Notes: generated by a model not told the origin, from the letters alone. Counted from the stretch's first letter, positions 8,785 through 18,191 are shown. The stretch: DNA of 64,000 bases from Pseudaestuariivita atlantica (GCF_001205715.1 NZ_AQQZ01000004.1:477815-541814); one strand, 5' to 3'. A program made the numbers and translations.

Positions 8785-9573
8785 TCAGCCGCCGAGGGCC
8801 TCCCACGTGTCCTTGCCGACGATCCCGTCGTCTTCGAGCCCCGTCGCGCGCTGGAACATCAGCACCGCAAGCTCGGTGGCCGGGCCGAAATCCCAGTCGA
8901 TCGCGGTGGGGAAGCCGGCACCTGCCAGCAGCCTCTGCAATTCCGCCACGGACGCGCCGAACGATCCGCGTCGCAGCACCGGGCGCGCGCCGCCCTGCTG
9001 GCTGGCCACGATCAGGCCCTGACGGGCGCGCAATGCCTCCTTCGCCTTGCGCAGGTACTGACGGCGGTCTTCCAGCCCGTTCAGCCCGCCGTTCACCAGA
9101 CGGGTGACCGCTTCAAGGTCGTCGCGGTCGGAGGGGTCGTTGATCGACCGGCTTTTCCAGAACTCGCAGGCGATCTTCAGCGAGGTCAGGGGCTCGCCCG
9201 CCTGTTCCGGGTTGCCCTCGAGGTCAAGCCCCAGCTTGCCACCGATGCGGCGGTAATTGTCCCGCCCGGTCAGTTGCATCAGGCCGCGCCCCTTGTACCG
9301 CTTGCCGTCACCGGGATGGATGTTGCCGAGGTCCTGCCGCCCCTCGTATGCCGCGCCCGAGGCGAACTCCTCGGTCGTGCGAAAGCCTGCGCATTCATGC
9401 GTGACCTGCCCCATGAAATGCGCGATCCGCAGGAAGGTCGAGATGTTGTAGCTTTCCAGAATTTCGGAGAACTGGCCCGAGATCGCGCCGACGATCCGGC
9501 GCTGGGCATCGGCCTTGTCGCCGGAAAAACGGGGGGCGACCGCAAAGATGAAATCACCGTCAACGGGTATCAT
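8785..9573 (-). CDS. GH19 lysozyme/chitinase-like protein with C-terminal peptidoglycan-binding domain
   Basis: This 262-residue protein has a GH19-type catalytic domain (about residues 1-180). HFMGQVTHECAGF carries the likely acid glutamate, and KRYKGRGLMQLTGRDNY is the family signature. A peptidoglycan-binding type 1 domain follows (LRRGSFGASVAELQRLL to the C terminus). There is no signal peptide. The ATG at 9573 has AAAGG eight bases upstream; a TTG fifteen bases earlier is less likely. Such proteins are usually phage or gene-transfer-agent endolysins, yet no phage genes surround it. Confidence 0.82.
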   Translation of the reverse strand: MIPVDGDFIFAVAPRFSGDKADAQRRIVGAISGQFSEILESYNISTFLRIAHFMGQVTHECAGFRTTEEFASGAAYEGRQDLGNIHPGDGKRYKGRGLMQLTGRDNYRRIGGKLGLDLEGNPEQAGEPLTSLKIACEFWKSRSINDPSDRDDLEAVTRLVNGGLNGLEDRRQYLRKAKEALRARQGLIVASQQGGARPVLRRGSFGASVAELQRLLAGAGFPTAIDWDFGPATELAVLMFQRATGLEDDGIVGKDTWEALGG

Positions 9574-9724
9574 GACAAATCCTTTCAATTCAAAATAACT
9601 GGATCAATGGTACCATTTCGGGAGGCTTTCTCAAAACGCGCTATGTGAAGTTCAGCGCGCGTGGCCCCCTTGCGCCCGAAGGGCGGCCTTTGTACGCACG
9701 ATGCGATCTATGCGGAGCACTGGC

Positions 9725-10579
9725 ATGCAGGACGATCCCCGAACCCTCGTCTCGACGGACTGGCTGGCCGCGCATCTGAAGGACCCGGACCTGCGGGTGC
9801 TGGATGCGTCGTGGTACCTGCCGACCGACGGGCGCGACCCCAAGGCGGAATATGCCGAGGCGCATATCCCCGGCGCGCGGTTTTTCGACATCGACGAGAT
9901 TTCCGACCAGCGCAGCGACCTGCCGCACATGGTGCCGCCGGTCGAGAAGTTCATGAGCAGGATGCGCGCGATGGGCGTGGGCGACGGGCACCAGATCGTC
10001 GTCTATGACGGGTCGGGCCTGATGAGCGCGGCGCGTGTCTGGTGGCTGTTCCGCCTGATGGGCCACAACGACGTGGCCGTGCTGGATGGCGGCTTCCCGA
10101 AATGGCGTGCCGAGAACCGTCCAATAGAAGACATGCCACCCATCGTGCGCGACCGTCACATTGTTGTCAGGTTCCAGAACCAGATGGTGCGGGACGTGAC
10201 GCAGGTGTCGCAGGCGGCCAAGCTTGGCAATACGGAAATCATCGATGCTCGCTCCCCGGCACGGTTCCAGGGCGAGGCCGAAGAGCCGCGCCCCGGTCTG
10301 CGCGCGGGCCACATTCCCGGATCGAAGAACGTTTTTTTCCAGAGCCTCCTGAACGGGGACGGCACGATGAAGGACGAGGCCGATTTGCGCGCTGCGTTCG
10401 AGGCGGCGGGCGTCGATCTGTCCAAACCCGCGATCACCACCTGCGGGTCGGGCGTGACGGCGGCGGTTCTGTCGCTGGCGCTGACGATCCTCGGCAAGGA
10501 TGACCACGCGCTCTATGACGGGTCGTGGTCGGAATGGGGCCAGTTCCCAACCCTGCCCATCGCAACCGGAGACGGGTGA
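9725..10579 (+). CDS. sseA: 3-mercaptopyruvate sulfurtransferase
   Basis: The product is 284 residues with two rhodanese domains. The N-terminal one is inactive (VYDGSG in place of the cysteine loop). The C-terminal one carries the catalytic cysteine in TTCGSGVTA. It moves sulfur from 3-mercaptopyruvate to thiol acceptors or cyanide. I chose the ATG at 9725 (MQDDPRTLVS), which has GGAG about eight bases upstream; two in-frame ATGs at 9701 and 9710 are less well placed. The TGA stop lies within a REP-like palindrome. Confidence 0.92.
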   Translation: MQDDPRTLVSTDWLAAHLKDPDLRVLDASWYLPTDGRDPKAEYAEAHIPGARFFDIDEISDQRSDLPHMVPPVEKFMSRMRAMGVGDGHQIVVYDGSGLMSAARVWWLFRLMGHNDVAVLDGGFPKWRAENRPIEDMPPIVRDRHIVVRFQNQMVRDVTQVSQAAKLGNTEIIDARSPARFQGEAEEPRPGLRAGHIPGSKNVFFQSLLNGDGTMKDEADLRAAFEAAGVDLSKPAITTCGSGVTAAVLSLALTILGKDDHALYDGSWSEWGQFPTLPIATGDG

Positions 10580-10591
10580 GGATCACCCGTC
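10571..10591. repeat. REP-like palindrome overlapping the sseA stop
   Basis: Arms GACGGGTGA and TCACCCGTC flank GGA and are followed by CTAC. The TGA inside the left arm (10577-10579) is the sseA stop codon. It lies between convergent genes and may end both transcripts. Confidence 0.6.
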
Positions 10592-10619
10592 CTACGCGTC
10601 GGTCGGTCACCCGCCGGCC

Positions 10620-11357
10620 TTAGCCCGATGGCAAGAGCCGGGCGCGGCCATGCGCGGACAGGGTCCAGACCTTGTCACCTTCGAACACGGCGGCTGTCAG
10701 GGGCCGGCCATAGCCCGCTCCGCTGTCGAGGTTCACGCGATTGCCGTGGTGCTGCGCGATATCGAGCGCGGTGTGGCCATGCACCACCAGCCACGGCAGC
10801 GCCCCGTCGAAATCGAGCCAGCCTTCGCGGATCCAGACAAGGTCGTCCTCGACCTGATCGGACAGGGGGACGTGGGGCCGGATGCCCGCATGCACGAAGA
10901 GGCAATCGCCTTCGGACAGGTAGAGCGGCAGGCTGTCGATGAAGCGCAGGTGCGCCGGGTCGACCGCCTGCGCGGCGGCCTTCTGCATCTCGGCGGTCGG
11001 TGCGTCTTCGGTGTCGATGCCGTAAGAGGCGAGCGTGGTGAGGCCACCGAGGCGCGGGTTGGTCCAGGTCAGGCCCTTGGCGTGCAGCCGGGGCGGGCCG
11101 TCGGCGCCGGTTTCGACGAAGGTGCGGAACATCAGGTCGTGATTGCCGAGCACGCAAGCCCAGTTGCGGCCCTGATCCTCGATCCCGGACCGGACCCGTT
11201 CGATCACGGCGCGGCTGTCGGGGCCACGGTCACAGAGGTCGCCAAGGAAGATGATGCGCGCGTCCGCACCGCCATCCGCCGCGATCAGGTCGAGCGCCTC
11301 TTCGAGCATGTCGATCTGGCCGTGGATGTCGCCAATCGCGTAAATCGGTTGCGCCAT
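10620..11357 (-). CDS. Metallophosphoesterase, serine/threonine protein phosphatase type
   Basis: This 245-residue calcineurin-like phosphatase has the ordered metal motifs GDIHGQ (near residue 9), GDLCDRGPDS and GNHD, and a late GHT, which bind two metals. The fold matches bacterial PrpA/ApaH-like phosphatases; the substrate (phosphoprotein or dinucleotide) cannot be told. The ATG at 11357, giving MAQPIYAIGDIHG, is preceded by an AGGGT region; an upstream extension would read through the serA terminator. Confidence 0.85.
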   Translation of the reverse strand: MAQPIYAIGDIHGQIDMLEEALDLIAADGGADARIIFLGDLCDRGPDSRAVIERVRSGIEDQGRNWACVLGNHDLMFRTFVETGADGPPRLHAKGLTWTNPRLGGLTTLASYGIDTEDAPTAEMQKAAAQAVDPAHLRFIDSLPLYLSEGDCLFVHAGIRPHVPLSDQVEDDLVWIREGWLDFDGALPWLVVHGHTALDIAQHHGNRVNLDSGAGYGRPLTAAVFEGDKVWTLSAHGRARLLPSG

Positions 11358-11372
11358 GAAAGGACCCTGAAC

Positions 11373-11409
11373 GGAAAACGCCGCCCCCGTCATGGGGACG
11401 GGAGCGGCG
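11373..11409 (-). terminator. Rho-independent terminator of serA
   Basis: On the minus strand, just after serA, the stem CGCCGCTCCCGTC pairs with GACGGGGGCGGCG (one mismatch) around a short loop and is followed at once by TTTTCC. It separates serA from the phosphatase gene, whose ATG lies 16 bases further on. Confidence 0.8.
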
Positions 11410-11430
11410 TGTCACGGCAAGGCGCGCGGG

Positions 11431-13026
11431 TCAAGCCAGCGCGAATTCCAGCGGCTTGACCTGCGTGAACAGGCCGGTCGCCTCCAGCTTCTTCAGCACC
11501 GGCGCGGGCGGCTGCGCGTCGAGGTAGAGAAGCGCGATGGCCTCGCCACCCGCCGCCGCGCGGCCCAGGGTGAAGTTGGCGATGTTCACGCCGTTTTCGC
11601 CCATCGTCTGGCCCAGCGTGCCGATGATGCCGGGCACGTCCTCGTTCGTGGTGTAGAGCATGTGCGATCCGACCTCGGCATCGATGTTGATGCCCTTGAT
11701 CTGGATGAAGCGCGGTTTGCCGTCCGAGAACACCGTGCCCGCGATCGACCGCTCGCGCTTGGCCGTCACCACGGTGACCTTGATGTAGCCTTCGAACGCG
11801 CCGGACTTGTCCTGGTTGGTGGTCGAGATCTGGATGCCGCGTTCGCGGGCGATCACGGGGGCCGAGACCATGTTCACGTCCGGGTTCACCCGTTTCATGA
11901 TCCCCGCCACCACGCTGCAGTTCAGCGCGTCGAGGTTCATCGTCGCCACGCTGCCGTCGTAGAGGATGTTGATCGCCTTGATCGGTTCGTCCGTCATCTG
12001 GCCGATGAACGCACCGAGGTGATCGGCGAGCTTGACCCAGGGGCCCATCACCTTGGCCTCTTCGGCGGTGACGGACGGCATGTTGAGCGCGTTGGTCACG
12101 GCCCCCGTCAAAAGGTAGTCCGACATCTGTTCGGCGACCTGCAGGGCGACGTTTTCCTGCGCCTCGGTCGTGGCCGCGCCGAGGTGCGGGGTGCAGACGA
12201 CGTTGGGCAGGTTGAACAGCGGGTTGTCGGTTGCCGGTTCTTCCTTGAACACGTCGAACCCGGCGCCCGCGACATGGCCGGAAGTGATGAGTTCGGCCAG
12301 CGCCTCTTCATCCACCAGACCGCCGCGCGCGCAGTTGATGATGCGCACGCCCTTCTTCGTCTTGGCGAGGTTTTCACGGCTGAGGATGTTCGCCGTCTGC
12401 TCGGTGAAGGGGACGTGCAGGGTGATGAAATCGGCGCGCGTCAGCAACTCGTCCAGTTCGACCTTCTCGACGCCCATCTTCTCGGCCTTGTCGTGGCCGA
12501 GGAAGGGATCGTAGGCGATGACCTTCATCTTCAGCCCGCGCGCGCGGTCGCAGACGATGCCGCCGATATTGCCCGCGCCGATCACGCCCAGCGTCTTGCC
12601 GGTCAGTTCGACGCCCATGAATTTCGATTTCTCCCACTTGCCCGCATGGGTCGAGGCACTGGCCTCGGGGATCTGGCGGGCGACGGCGAACATCAGGGCG
12701 ATGGCATGTTCGGCGGTGGTGATCATGTTGCCGAAGGGCGTGTTCATCACGATCACGCCTTTCTTCGAGGCTTCGACCTTGTCGATGTTGTCGGTGCCGA
12801 TCCCGGCGCGGCCGATGACCTTCAGCTTGTCGGCGTGGCGCAGGATGGTTTCGGTGACCTTGGTCGCGGACCGGATGGCGAGGCCATCGTACTGGCCGAT
12901 GATCTCGGCCAGTTTTTCCTTGTCCTTGCCTACGTCGGGCATGAAGTCGACATCGATACCGCGGTCGCGGAAGATCTGGACGGCGGTTTCCGAAAGCTTG
13001 TCGGAGACGAGAACCTTGGGGGCCAT
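11431..13026 (-). CDS. serA: D-3-phosphoglycerate dehydrogenase
   Basis: This 531-residue cytoplasmic enzyme oxidises 3-phosphoglycerate with NAD, the first step of serine synthesis. It has a substrate domain, a Rossmann fold (GVIGAGNIGGIV), catalytic RGGLVDEEAL and TPHLGAATTEAQ, then an ASB regulatory domain and a C-terminal ACT domain (DVPGIIGTLGQTMGENGVNI), giving the long form. The ATG at 13026 has AAAGGAG upstream. It follows serC on the same strand with 95 bp between, holding two REP-like palindromes. Confidence 0.95.
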   Translation of the reverse strand: MAPKVLVSDKLSETAVQIFRDRGIDVDFMPDVGKDKEKLAEIIGQYDGLAIRSATKVTETILRHADKLKVIGRAGIGTDNIDKVEASKKGVIVMNTPFGNMITTAEHAIALMFAVARQIPEASASTHAGKWEKSKFMGVELTGKTLGVIGAGNIGGIVCDRARGLKMKVIAYDPFLGHDKAEKMGVEKVELDELLTRADFITLHVPFTEQTANILSRENLAKTKKGVRIINCARGGLVDEEALAELITSGHVAGAGFDVFKEEPATDNPLFNLPNVVCTPHLGAATTEAQENVALQVAEQMSDYLLTGAVTNALNMPSVTAEEAKVMGPWVKLADHLGAFIGQMTDEPIKAINILYDGSVATMNLDALNCSVVAGIMKRVNPDVNMVSAPVIARERGIQISTTNQDKSGAFEGYIKVTVVTAKRERSIAGTVFSDGKPRFIQIKGINIDAEVGSHMLYTTNEDVPGIIGTLGQTMGENGVNIANFTLGRAAAGGEAIALLYLDAQPPAPVLKKLEATGLFTQVKPLEFALA

Positions 13027-13051
13027 GGAGGCACTCCTTTCTATGGCGGGG

Positions 13052-13116
13052 GTCGGCTGGCGAGCAGCCGACCTACAGGGGGAAGGGGCGGGTAGGTCGG
13101 GTGATTTCACCCGACC
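13052..13116. repeat. Pair of REP-like palindromes between serC and serA
   Basis: Two palindromes sit side by side. The first has arms GTCGGCTG and CAGCCGAC (13052-13072) followed by CTAC. The second has arms GTAGGTCGGGTGA and TCACCCGACC (13092-13116) around TT. Placed between two operon genes, they could tune the relative stability of the serC and serA messages. Confidence 0.7.
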
Positions 13117-13121
13117 CCGTT

Positions 13122-14273
13122 TCAGGCAGCCTGAGCGGTGATTTCGGCGTCGAAGGCGGCGGCAAGCCATGGCAGCATGGCGTCGATATCCGACGTCTCC
13201 ACCGTGGCACCGCACCAGATGCGCAGGCCCGGAGGGGCGTCGCGGTAGGCGCCGATGTCATAGGCGATGCCGTCCGCTTCAAGCCGCTTGGCCACCGCCT
13301 TGGCAAAGGTCGCGCCGTCACCGATGCGGGGATCGGTGAATTTCAGGCAGACCGAGGTGTTCGACCGGGTCGCTGGGTCCTCGGCGAGGAAATCGATCCA
13401 GTCATGCGCCGCGACGAAATCGGCGATCGCGGCGGCGTTTGCATCGGCGCGGGCAATGAGGCCCGAAAGCCCACCGACCGAGCGCGCCCAGTCAAGACAG
13501 TGCAGGTAATCCTCGACGCACAGCATCGAAGGCGTGTTGATCGTCGCCCCGGAAAAGATGCCGTCGATCAGCTTGCCGCCTTTGGTCAGGCGGAAGATCT
13601 TGGGCAGGGGCCATGGCGGCGTGTAGCTTTCCAGCCGCTCCACCGCGCGGGGGCTGAGGATCAGCATGCCATGCGCCGCTTCACCGCCCAGCACCTTCTG
13701 CCACGAGAAGGTCGTCACATCGAGCTTGTCCCATGGAAGGTCCATCGCGAAGGCGGCGGAGGTCGCGTCGCAGAGCGTCAGGCCCGCGCGGTCCGCCGGG
13801 ATCACGTCACCGTTCGGCACCCGCACGCCCGAGGTCGTGCCGTTCCAGGTGAAACACACATCCGCGTCCCAATCGACGGCGGTCAGGTCGACGATCTGGC
13901 CGTACTCGGCGGTCGTCACCTTGGCATCGAGTTTCAGTTGCTTGATCGCGTCGGTGACCCAGCCGGAGCCGAAGCTTTCCCATGCCAGCATCTCGACCGG
14001 GCGGGCGCCCAGCATCGTCCACATCGCCATCTCGTAGGCGCCGGTGTCCGAGGCGGGCACGATCCCGATCTTGTAGTCTGCGGGGATGCCCAGCACCTCG
14101 CGCGTGCCTTCGATGGCCGCTTTCAGCTTGTCCTTGCCCACGGCGGCGCGGTGCGACCGGCCAAGGGCGGCGTCGGACAGCTTGTCGAGCGTGAAGGCAG
14201 GGGGTTTGGCGCAGGGGCCAGAAGAAAAACGCGGGTTTGCCGGCCGCGCAGCCGGTTGTCGTGTATCGGTCAT
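13122..14273 (-). CDS. serC: Phosphoserine aminotransferase
   Basis: This 383-residue PLP enzyme converts 3-phosphohydroxypyruvate and glutamate to phosphoserine, the second step of serine synthesis. The N terminus ([15 protein letters not shown]) is typical of the alphaproteobacterial type. The PLP lysine lies in [11 protein letters not shown]. It is first in the serC-serA unit. The start is an ATG with GGAAGGG nine bases upstream. Confidence 0.94.
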   Translation of the reverse strand: MTDTRQPAARPANPRFSSGPCAKPPAFTLDKLSDAALGRSHRAAVGKDKLKAAIEGTREVLGIPADYKIGIVPASDTGAYEMAMWTMLGARPVEMLAWESFGSGWVTDAIKQLKLDAKVTTAEYGQIVDLTAVDWDADVCFTWNGTTSGVRVPNGDVIPADRAGLTLCDATSAAFAMDLPWDKLDVTTFSWQKVLGGEAAHGMLILSPRAVERLESYTPPWPLPKIFRLTKGGKLIDGIFSGATINTPSMLCVEDYLHCLDWARSVGGLSGLIARADANAAAIADFVAAHDWIDFLAEDPATRSNTSVCLKFTDPRIGDGATFAKAVAKRLEADGIAYDIGAYRDAPPGLRIWCGATVETSDIDAMLPWLAAAFDAEITAQAA

Positions 14274-14311
14274 GATACCCTTCCAGATATATGCCCCTCG
14301 TTGGGGAGGGG
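14274..14311 (-). promoter_or_regulatory. Candidate serC leader hairpin
   Basis: In the serC 5' leader the RNA would fold CCCCUC-(CCCAAC)-GAGGGG, 20 bases before the start codon, with the ribosome site between hairpin and ATG. An RNA motif upstream of serC has been described in Alphaproteobacteria (serC motif, established). Whether this hairpin is that motif is my inference from position only. Confidence 0.4.
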
Positions 14312-14549
14312 TGTCCCACGGACGGGGGTATGGCCATCGCGCGGGGGGCGCAAGCCCAAATGGCGCAGCCGTGCGGTGCGTCGCGGCGTTATGCGCGGAT
14401 CGGTGCCGCCCATCGGAAACATGCGGTCACGCTGCGGCGGCGCAGAGGCCACGCGGGCGCACATCCGCCAACGTTGTATTCCTTGACGCACGGCATCGCC
14501 GGTTCCTAAACAGGAGTCCCATTTTAGTTAACGCACAGAATTCAGGCGT

Positions 14550-15413
14550 ATGACGCATTTCAGAACATCAAGCCCGCCAGAGGCGCGGGCCTGTCCCGAG
14601 TCCCTGCACGATTTCCTTCAGGCGCTCGAACGCACGGAAACGTCCGAGGATGTCTGGACCCTGATCGTCGGGCTGGCGGCGTCGGTCGGCCTGCCGGTCG
14701 TCGATTACGTCTGCGCGTCGGATTTCCAGAACTGGGAACAGGTGCAATTCATCCGCACCACCATTTCGTCGGACTGGATCGCCATGGCGCAGGCCAATCC
14801 CAAGGTGCGCAAGTATTCCACGTTCCGACAACATTCGGTCTTTCACCTGACGCCGCTGAAGATCGGGCTTGCCTATGCCGACAGGTATCCGGACATGACC
14901 GCCGACCGGCTGGAGATGCAGCACCTCGCGGCGCGGTTCGGGTCGCGGGCGGCATGGGTCATTCCGCTGCGGATGGAGGTGCCGGGGCAGGCGGCGCACC
15001 TGCTGTTCGGCGGCGATTACGAGGCCGGTGCCTTCGACGCCCTGATCGACCGGCATGGCTGGACGCTGCACGCGGCGGCCCTCAGCGCGCACACCCGGTA
15101 CACGGAGCTGTTCAAGGCCGAGTTCTGCGACCGCAACATGCTGAGCGGGAAGCAGCGCGAATTGCTGACGCTGCTGGGGCAGGGGCTTCAGGACAAGCAG
15201 ATCGCGCACGCGCTGGGCGTGTCCTTTTCCACCGTGCGGCAGCGGATCTCGCTGATCCAGAAGAAGACCGGCACCACCAACCGGGCCGAGGTCGCCGCGC
15301 TGGCGATGCGGATAGGGCTGGTGCCCGACCCGCTTATCAAGAACCACGAAACCGACCTGACGGTGTTCCTGAGCACGGGCGACGGCAAGAAAGGAAAAGA
15401 GACGCGCGGGTGA
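14550..15413 (+). CDS. LuxR-family transcriptional regulator with autoinducer-binding-like domain
   Basis: The product is 287 residues. Residues ~20-185 resemble the autoinducer-binding fold (WIAMAQANPKVRKYS, WVIPLRM). A LuxR helix-turn-helix follows (LSGKQRELLTLLGQGLQDKQ, then IAHALGVSFSTVRQRISLIQ). No luxI-type synthase lies in the window, so it looks like a LuxR solo. It is divergent from serC, and its signal and targets are unknown. Confidence 0.85.
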   Translation: MTHFRTSSPPEARACPESLHDFLQALERTETSEDVWTLIVGLAASVGLPVVDYVCASDFQNWEQVQFIRTTISSDWIAMAQANPKVRKYSTFRQHSVFHLTPLKIGLAYADRYPDMTADRLEMQHLAARFGSRAAWVIPLRMEVPGQAAHLLFGGDYEAGAFDALIDRHGWTLHAAALSAHTRYTELFKAEFCDRNMLSGKQRELLTLLGQGLQDKQIAHALGVSFSTVRQRISLIQKKTGTTNRAEVAALAMRIGLVPDPLIKNHETDLTVFLSTGDGKKGKETRG

Positions 15414-15423
15414 ACCGCGCGTC
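15401..15423 (+). terminator. Hairpin overlapping the LuxR-type gene stop
   Basis: A perfect nine-base stem, GACGCGCGG paired with CCGCGCGTC, has the TGA stop (15411-15413) in its loop. No T-tract follows, so it is only a possible terminator. Confidence 0.4.
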
Positions 15424-15818
15424 TCCAGTAGGCCCTTGGACATTGGGATACGGGATCGCGGCGCCTGCCAATGCAGGTCTTGAAGGCCGCGCCCGGCACC
15501 CTGCTGCGGTGTTGGGGAATACAGCATGTCCGGGGCCATGCGCGCCGGTTCTGGAACAGCCTCACTCTACCGTTCCGCGACTTTTGCGCATGTCTTGGTG
15601 ATTTGGTGCGTTACGATGGCCCCGCGGGGCCGAAAGGGATGGTTGAAATGGGTTGCCTGAACACTCCGGTACCAATTGGGATGTTTCGACGGTAGCGGCC
15701 CGCAAGCGACCGGGAAATGTAGCAAAATTGGCATAACGTGGGGGTCGGCTGGGTGCAGGTGCTCTGGCCGCGGGGCGCGGGCTGGATTATGCAGCGCGCG
15801 ACAGGACCGGAGGCCCGC
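15424..15818. other. Intergenic region before serB without a recognisable gene
   Basis: About 395 bases hold no supported coding region. The only clear structure is a 14-base perfect palindrome, GGCCCCGCGGGGCC, at 15618-15631. The stretch around 15690-15745 is less GC-rich and may hold the serB promoter, but I cannot assign boxes with confidence. Confidence 0.5.
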
Positions 15819-16691
15819 ATGTTCACCACCATCCTCACCGCGCGTCCCGGCGCGCTTGATCCCGCGCTGGCGCACAGCCTGCGGAACGCTTGGGGTGGCG
15901 GAGAGGTGCGCTGGCTGGCCCCGGACGAGGCGGCGGAGTTCGACATCGCCACGCGTCCCGGCAACCTTGCCGAGACGTGGGAGGGGGTGCAGACGATGGA
16001 TGTCGACCTCAACGTCCTGCCCGCCGAAGGCCGGCGCAAGAAGATGCTTCTGGCCGACATGGACAGCACCATGATCGAGCAGGAATGCCTCGACGAGCTG
16101 GCCGATCATGTGGGCGTCGGCGACCGGGTGAAGGCGATCACCGCCCGCGCGATGAATGGCGAGCTGGATTTCGAGGAAGCGATCGACGCGCGGGTCGCGT
16201 TGCTGGAAGGACAGCCCGACAGCATCATCGAAACCGTTCTGGAAAGCCGCATCACGCTGATGCCGGGCGGGCCGGCCCTGCTGGCGACGATGAAGGCGAA
16301 CGGCGCGCATGCGGCGCTGGTGTCGGGCGGGTTCACGGCGTTCACCGACGCGGTCGCGCGGCGGCTGGGGTTCGACGAACACCGCGCCAACACGCTCTTG
16401 GCCAAGGACGGCGTGCTGACCGGCCGCGTGGCGCGGCCCGTTCTGGGGCGCGAGGCGAAGGTCGAGGCGCTGGAAGAGATCACCGCGCGGCTGGGTCTGG
16501 CACCGGACGACGTGCTGGCGGTGGGCGACGGGGCCAACGATCTGGGCATGCTGGGCCGCGCCGGGCTGGGCGTGGCGCTGCACGCCAAGCCCGCCGTGCA
16601 GGCCGCCTGCCCCGTGCGCGTCAACTTCTGCGACCTGACCGCGCTGTTGTACCTGCAGGGCTATGCGAAGGACGCGTTCGTCGCAGCCTAG
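15819..16691 (+). CDS. serB: Phosphoserine phosphatase
   Basis: This 290-residue HAD-family phosphatase makes serine from phosphoserine, the last step of the pathway. The nucleophile motif is DMDST (D80, D82); further motifs are VSGGFTAFT and GDGANDLGML. The ~75-residue N-terminal extension is ACT-like, as in the long SerB form. The ATG at 15819 has GGAGG six bases upstream; an upstream GTG at 15738 has none. Confidence 0.94.
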   Translation: MFTTILTARPGALDPALAHSLRNAWGGGEVRWLAPDEAAEFDIATRPGNLAETWEGVQTMDVDLNVLPAEGRRKKMLLADMDSTMIEQECLDELADHVGVGDRVKAITARAMNGELDFEEAIDARVALLEGQPDSIIETVLESRITLMPGGPALLATMKANGAHAALVSGGFTAFTDAVARRLGFDEHRANTLLAKDGVLTGRVARPVLGREAKVEALEEITARLGLAPDDVLAVGDGANDLGMLGRAGLGVALHAKPAVQAACPVRVNFCDLTALLYLQGYAKDAFVAA

Positions 16692-16694
16692 GCC

Positions 16695-18191
16695 TCAACC
16701 GTCGTCCTGTGGTGGCAGGTAGTCGAACGCCCAGTTCGAATAGCCGCCGTCGCCACGATACCAGCGCACGTCCTGCCCTGCTACCTCGCCATGGTTCCAG
16801 CGCGGTGTGCCGCCAGTGGCGTGGGCCTGCCGGATCAGCCGCCGCTGCGCCTGACTGTGCAGGATCGCGGCCTTGAGAGCGGGCAGGTCCCAGCGCGCCC
16901 GCACCTCGTCCTGCATGGCGGCGAGCGTGTCGGCATGGGCGGGGTCAGAGGCGAGGTTTTGCGTCTCGTTCGGGTCGGAGGCGAGGTTGTAAAGGAGGGG
17001 CGGGTCGTCTTCGGAATGGATGTATTTCCACGCACCTTTGCGGACCATCACGATGGGCGCGCTTGTCGCCTCGGCAAGGTATTCGGCACAGATGACGCGG
17101 TCTGGGTCGGGGTCGAGTGACAGGATGTCGGTGCCATCGGTGTCGTCCGGTGCCGGGGCGCCGGCGAGCGCGGCGAAGGTGGGCAGAAGGTCCACAAGCG
17201 AGACCGGCGTCTCGCACCGACCGGACGTAATGCCCGTCCCGGCGATCATCAGGGGAACGCGGATGGACGGCTCGTAGAAGTGTTTCTTGAACCACATCCC
17301 GCGTTCGCCAAGGAAATCGCCGTGGTCCGAGGTGAAGAGGATCACCGTGTTGTCCGTCAGCCCCGCGCGGTCGAGCGCGCCCAGCACCCTTCCCACGAGG
17401 CTGTCGACATAGCTGACCGCGCCGTAATAGGCGCGGCGCGCGCGGGTTACGTCCTCGGTCGAGATCGGCGCGTCGAGCATGCCGAAATCGCGCAGGATGC
17501 GGACCGAGTGTGCGTCGTGTTCCTTTTCGGTCAGGGCCGGGACGGCGGGGTCGGGGATGGGGGCGTCTTCGTAGAGGTCCCAGAATTCCTGCAGGCACAG
17601 GTAGGGCTCGTGCGGGTGGGTGTAGGAGACTTGCAGGAAGAACGGCCCGTCCTGCTTTGCGGCGCGGTCATAGAGGTAGCGTTCGGCATGGAAGGTGACC
17701 TCCTCGTCGAACTCGATCTGGACCGAGCGCGCGCAGACGCCCGACACGGTGACCGAGCGGGCGTCGTTCGTGTCGCGCTTGCCCTCGTCCGCCCAGTTGG
17801 GCGCCCACGCGAAGTCGGCGGGGTACAGGTCGGCCGTCAGGCGGTCGTGGAAGCCGTGGTGCTGGTCGGGGCCGATGAAGTGCATCTTGCCCGACAGCGC
17901 CGTGCGGTACCCCGCCGCGGCGAGGTGATGGGCATAAGTGGGGGTGGAGGCCGCAAGCTCGGCCGCGTTGTCATAAGCCCCGATCGCCGAACAGAGCCGC
18001 CCCGCCGCCATCGACGCGCGCGAAGGCGCGCAGAGGGGGAAGTTGCAGTAACAGGTGTCGAACACCTTGCCGCGCGCGGCGAGCGCGTCGAGGTTGGGGG
18101 TGAGGCAGGCGGGATCGCCGTAGGCCCGCAGCACATGCGCGGCAAGCTGGTCGACCTGGAAGAACAGGATGTTGGGGCGGGTGCCGCTCAC
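16695..18191 (-). CDS. Sulfatase, choline-sulfatase-like
   Basis: This 498-residue type I sulfatase has the formylglycine motif CAPSR at C54-R58 in a context (CNFPLCAPSRASMAAGRL) very close to choline sulfatase BetC. Metal-site residues are in FFQVDQL and FTSDHGDFLGERG. It would hydrolyse a sulfate ester in the cytoplasm, since no signal peptide is seen. The C terminus (WYRGDGGYSNWAFDYLP) differs from the classical BetC tail, and no betA/betB/betI neighbours are present, so the substrate is uncertain. Its start overlaps the DUF1523 stop by four bases. Confidence 0.82.
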   Translation of the reverse strand: MSGTRPNILFFQVDQLAAHVLRAYGDPACLTPNLDALAARGKVFDTCYCNFPLCAPSRASMAAGRLCSAIGAYDNAAELAASTPTYAHHLAAAGYRTALSGKMHFIGPDQHHGFHDRLTADLYPADFAWAPNWADEGKRDTNDARSVTVSGVCARSVQIEFDEEVTFHAERYLYDRAAKQDGPFFLQVSYTHPHEPYLCLQEFWDLYEDAPIPDPAVPALTEKEHDAHSVRILRDFGMLDAPISTEDVTRARRAYYGAVSYVDSLVGRVLGALDRAGLTDNTVILFTSDHGDFLGERGMWFKKHFYEPSIRVPLMIAGTGITSGRCETPVSLVDLLPTFAALAGAPAPDDTDGTDILSLDPDPDRVICAEYLAEATSAPIVMVRKGAWKYIHSEDDPPLLYNLASDPNETQNLASDPAHADTLAAMQDEVRARWDLPALKAAILHSQAQRRLIRQAHATGGTPRWNHGEVAGQDVRWYRGDGGYSNWAFDYLPPQDDG

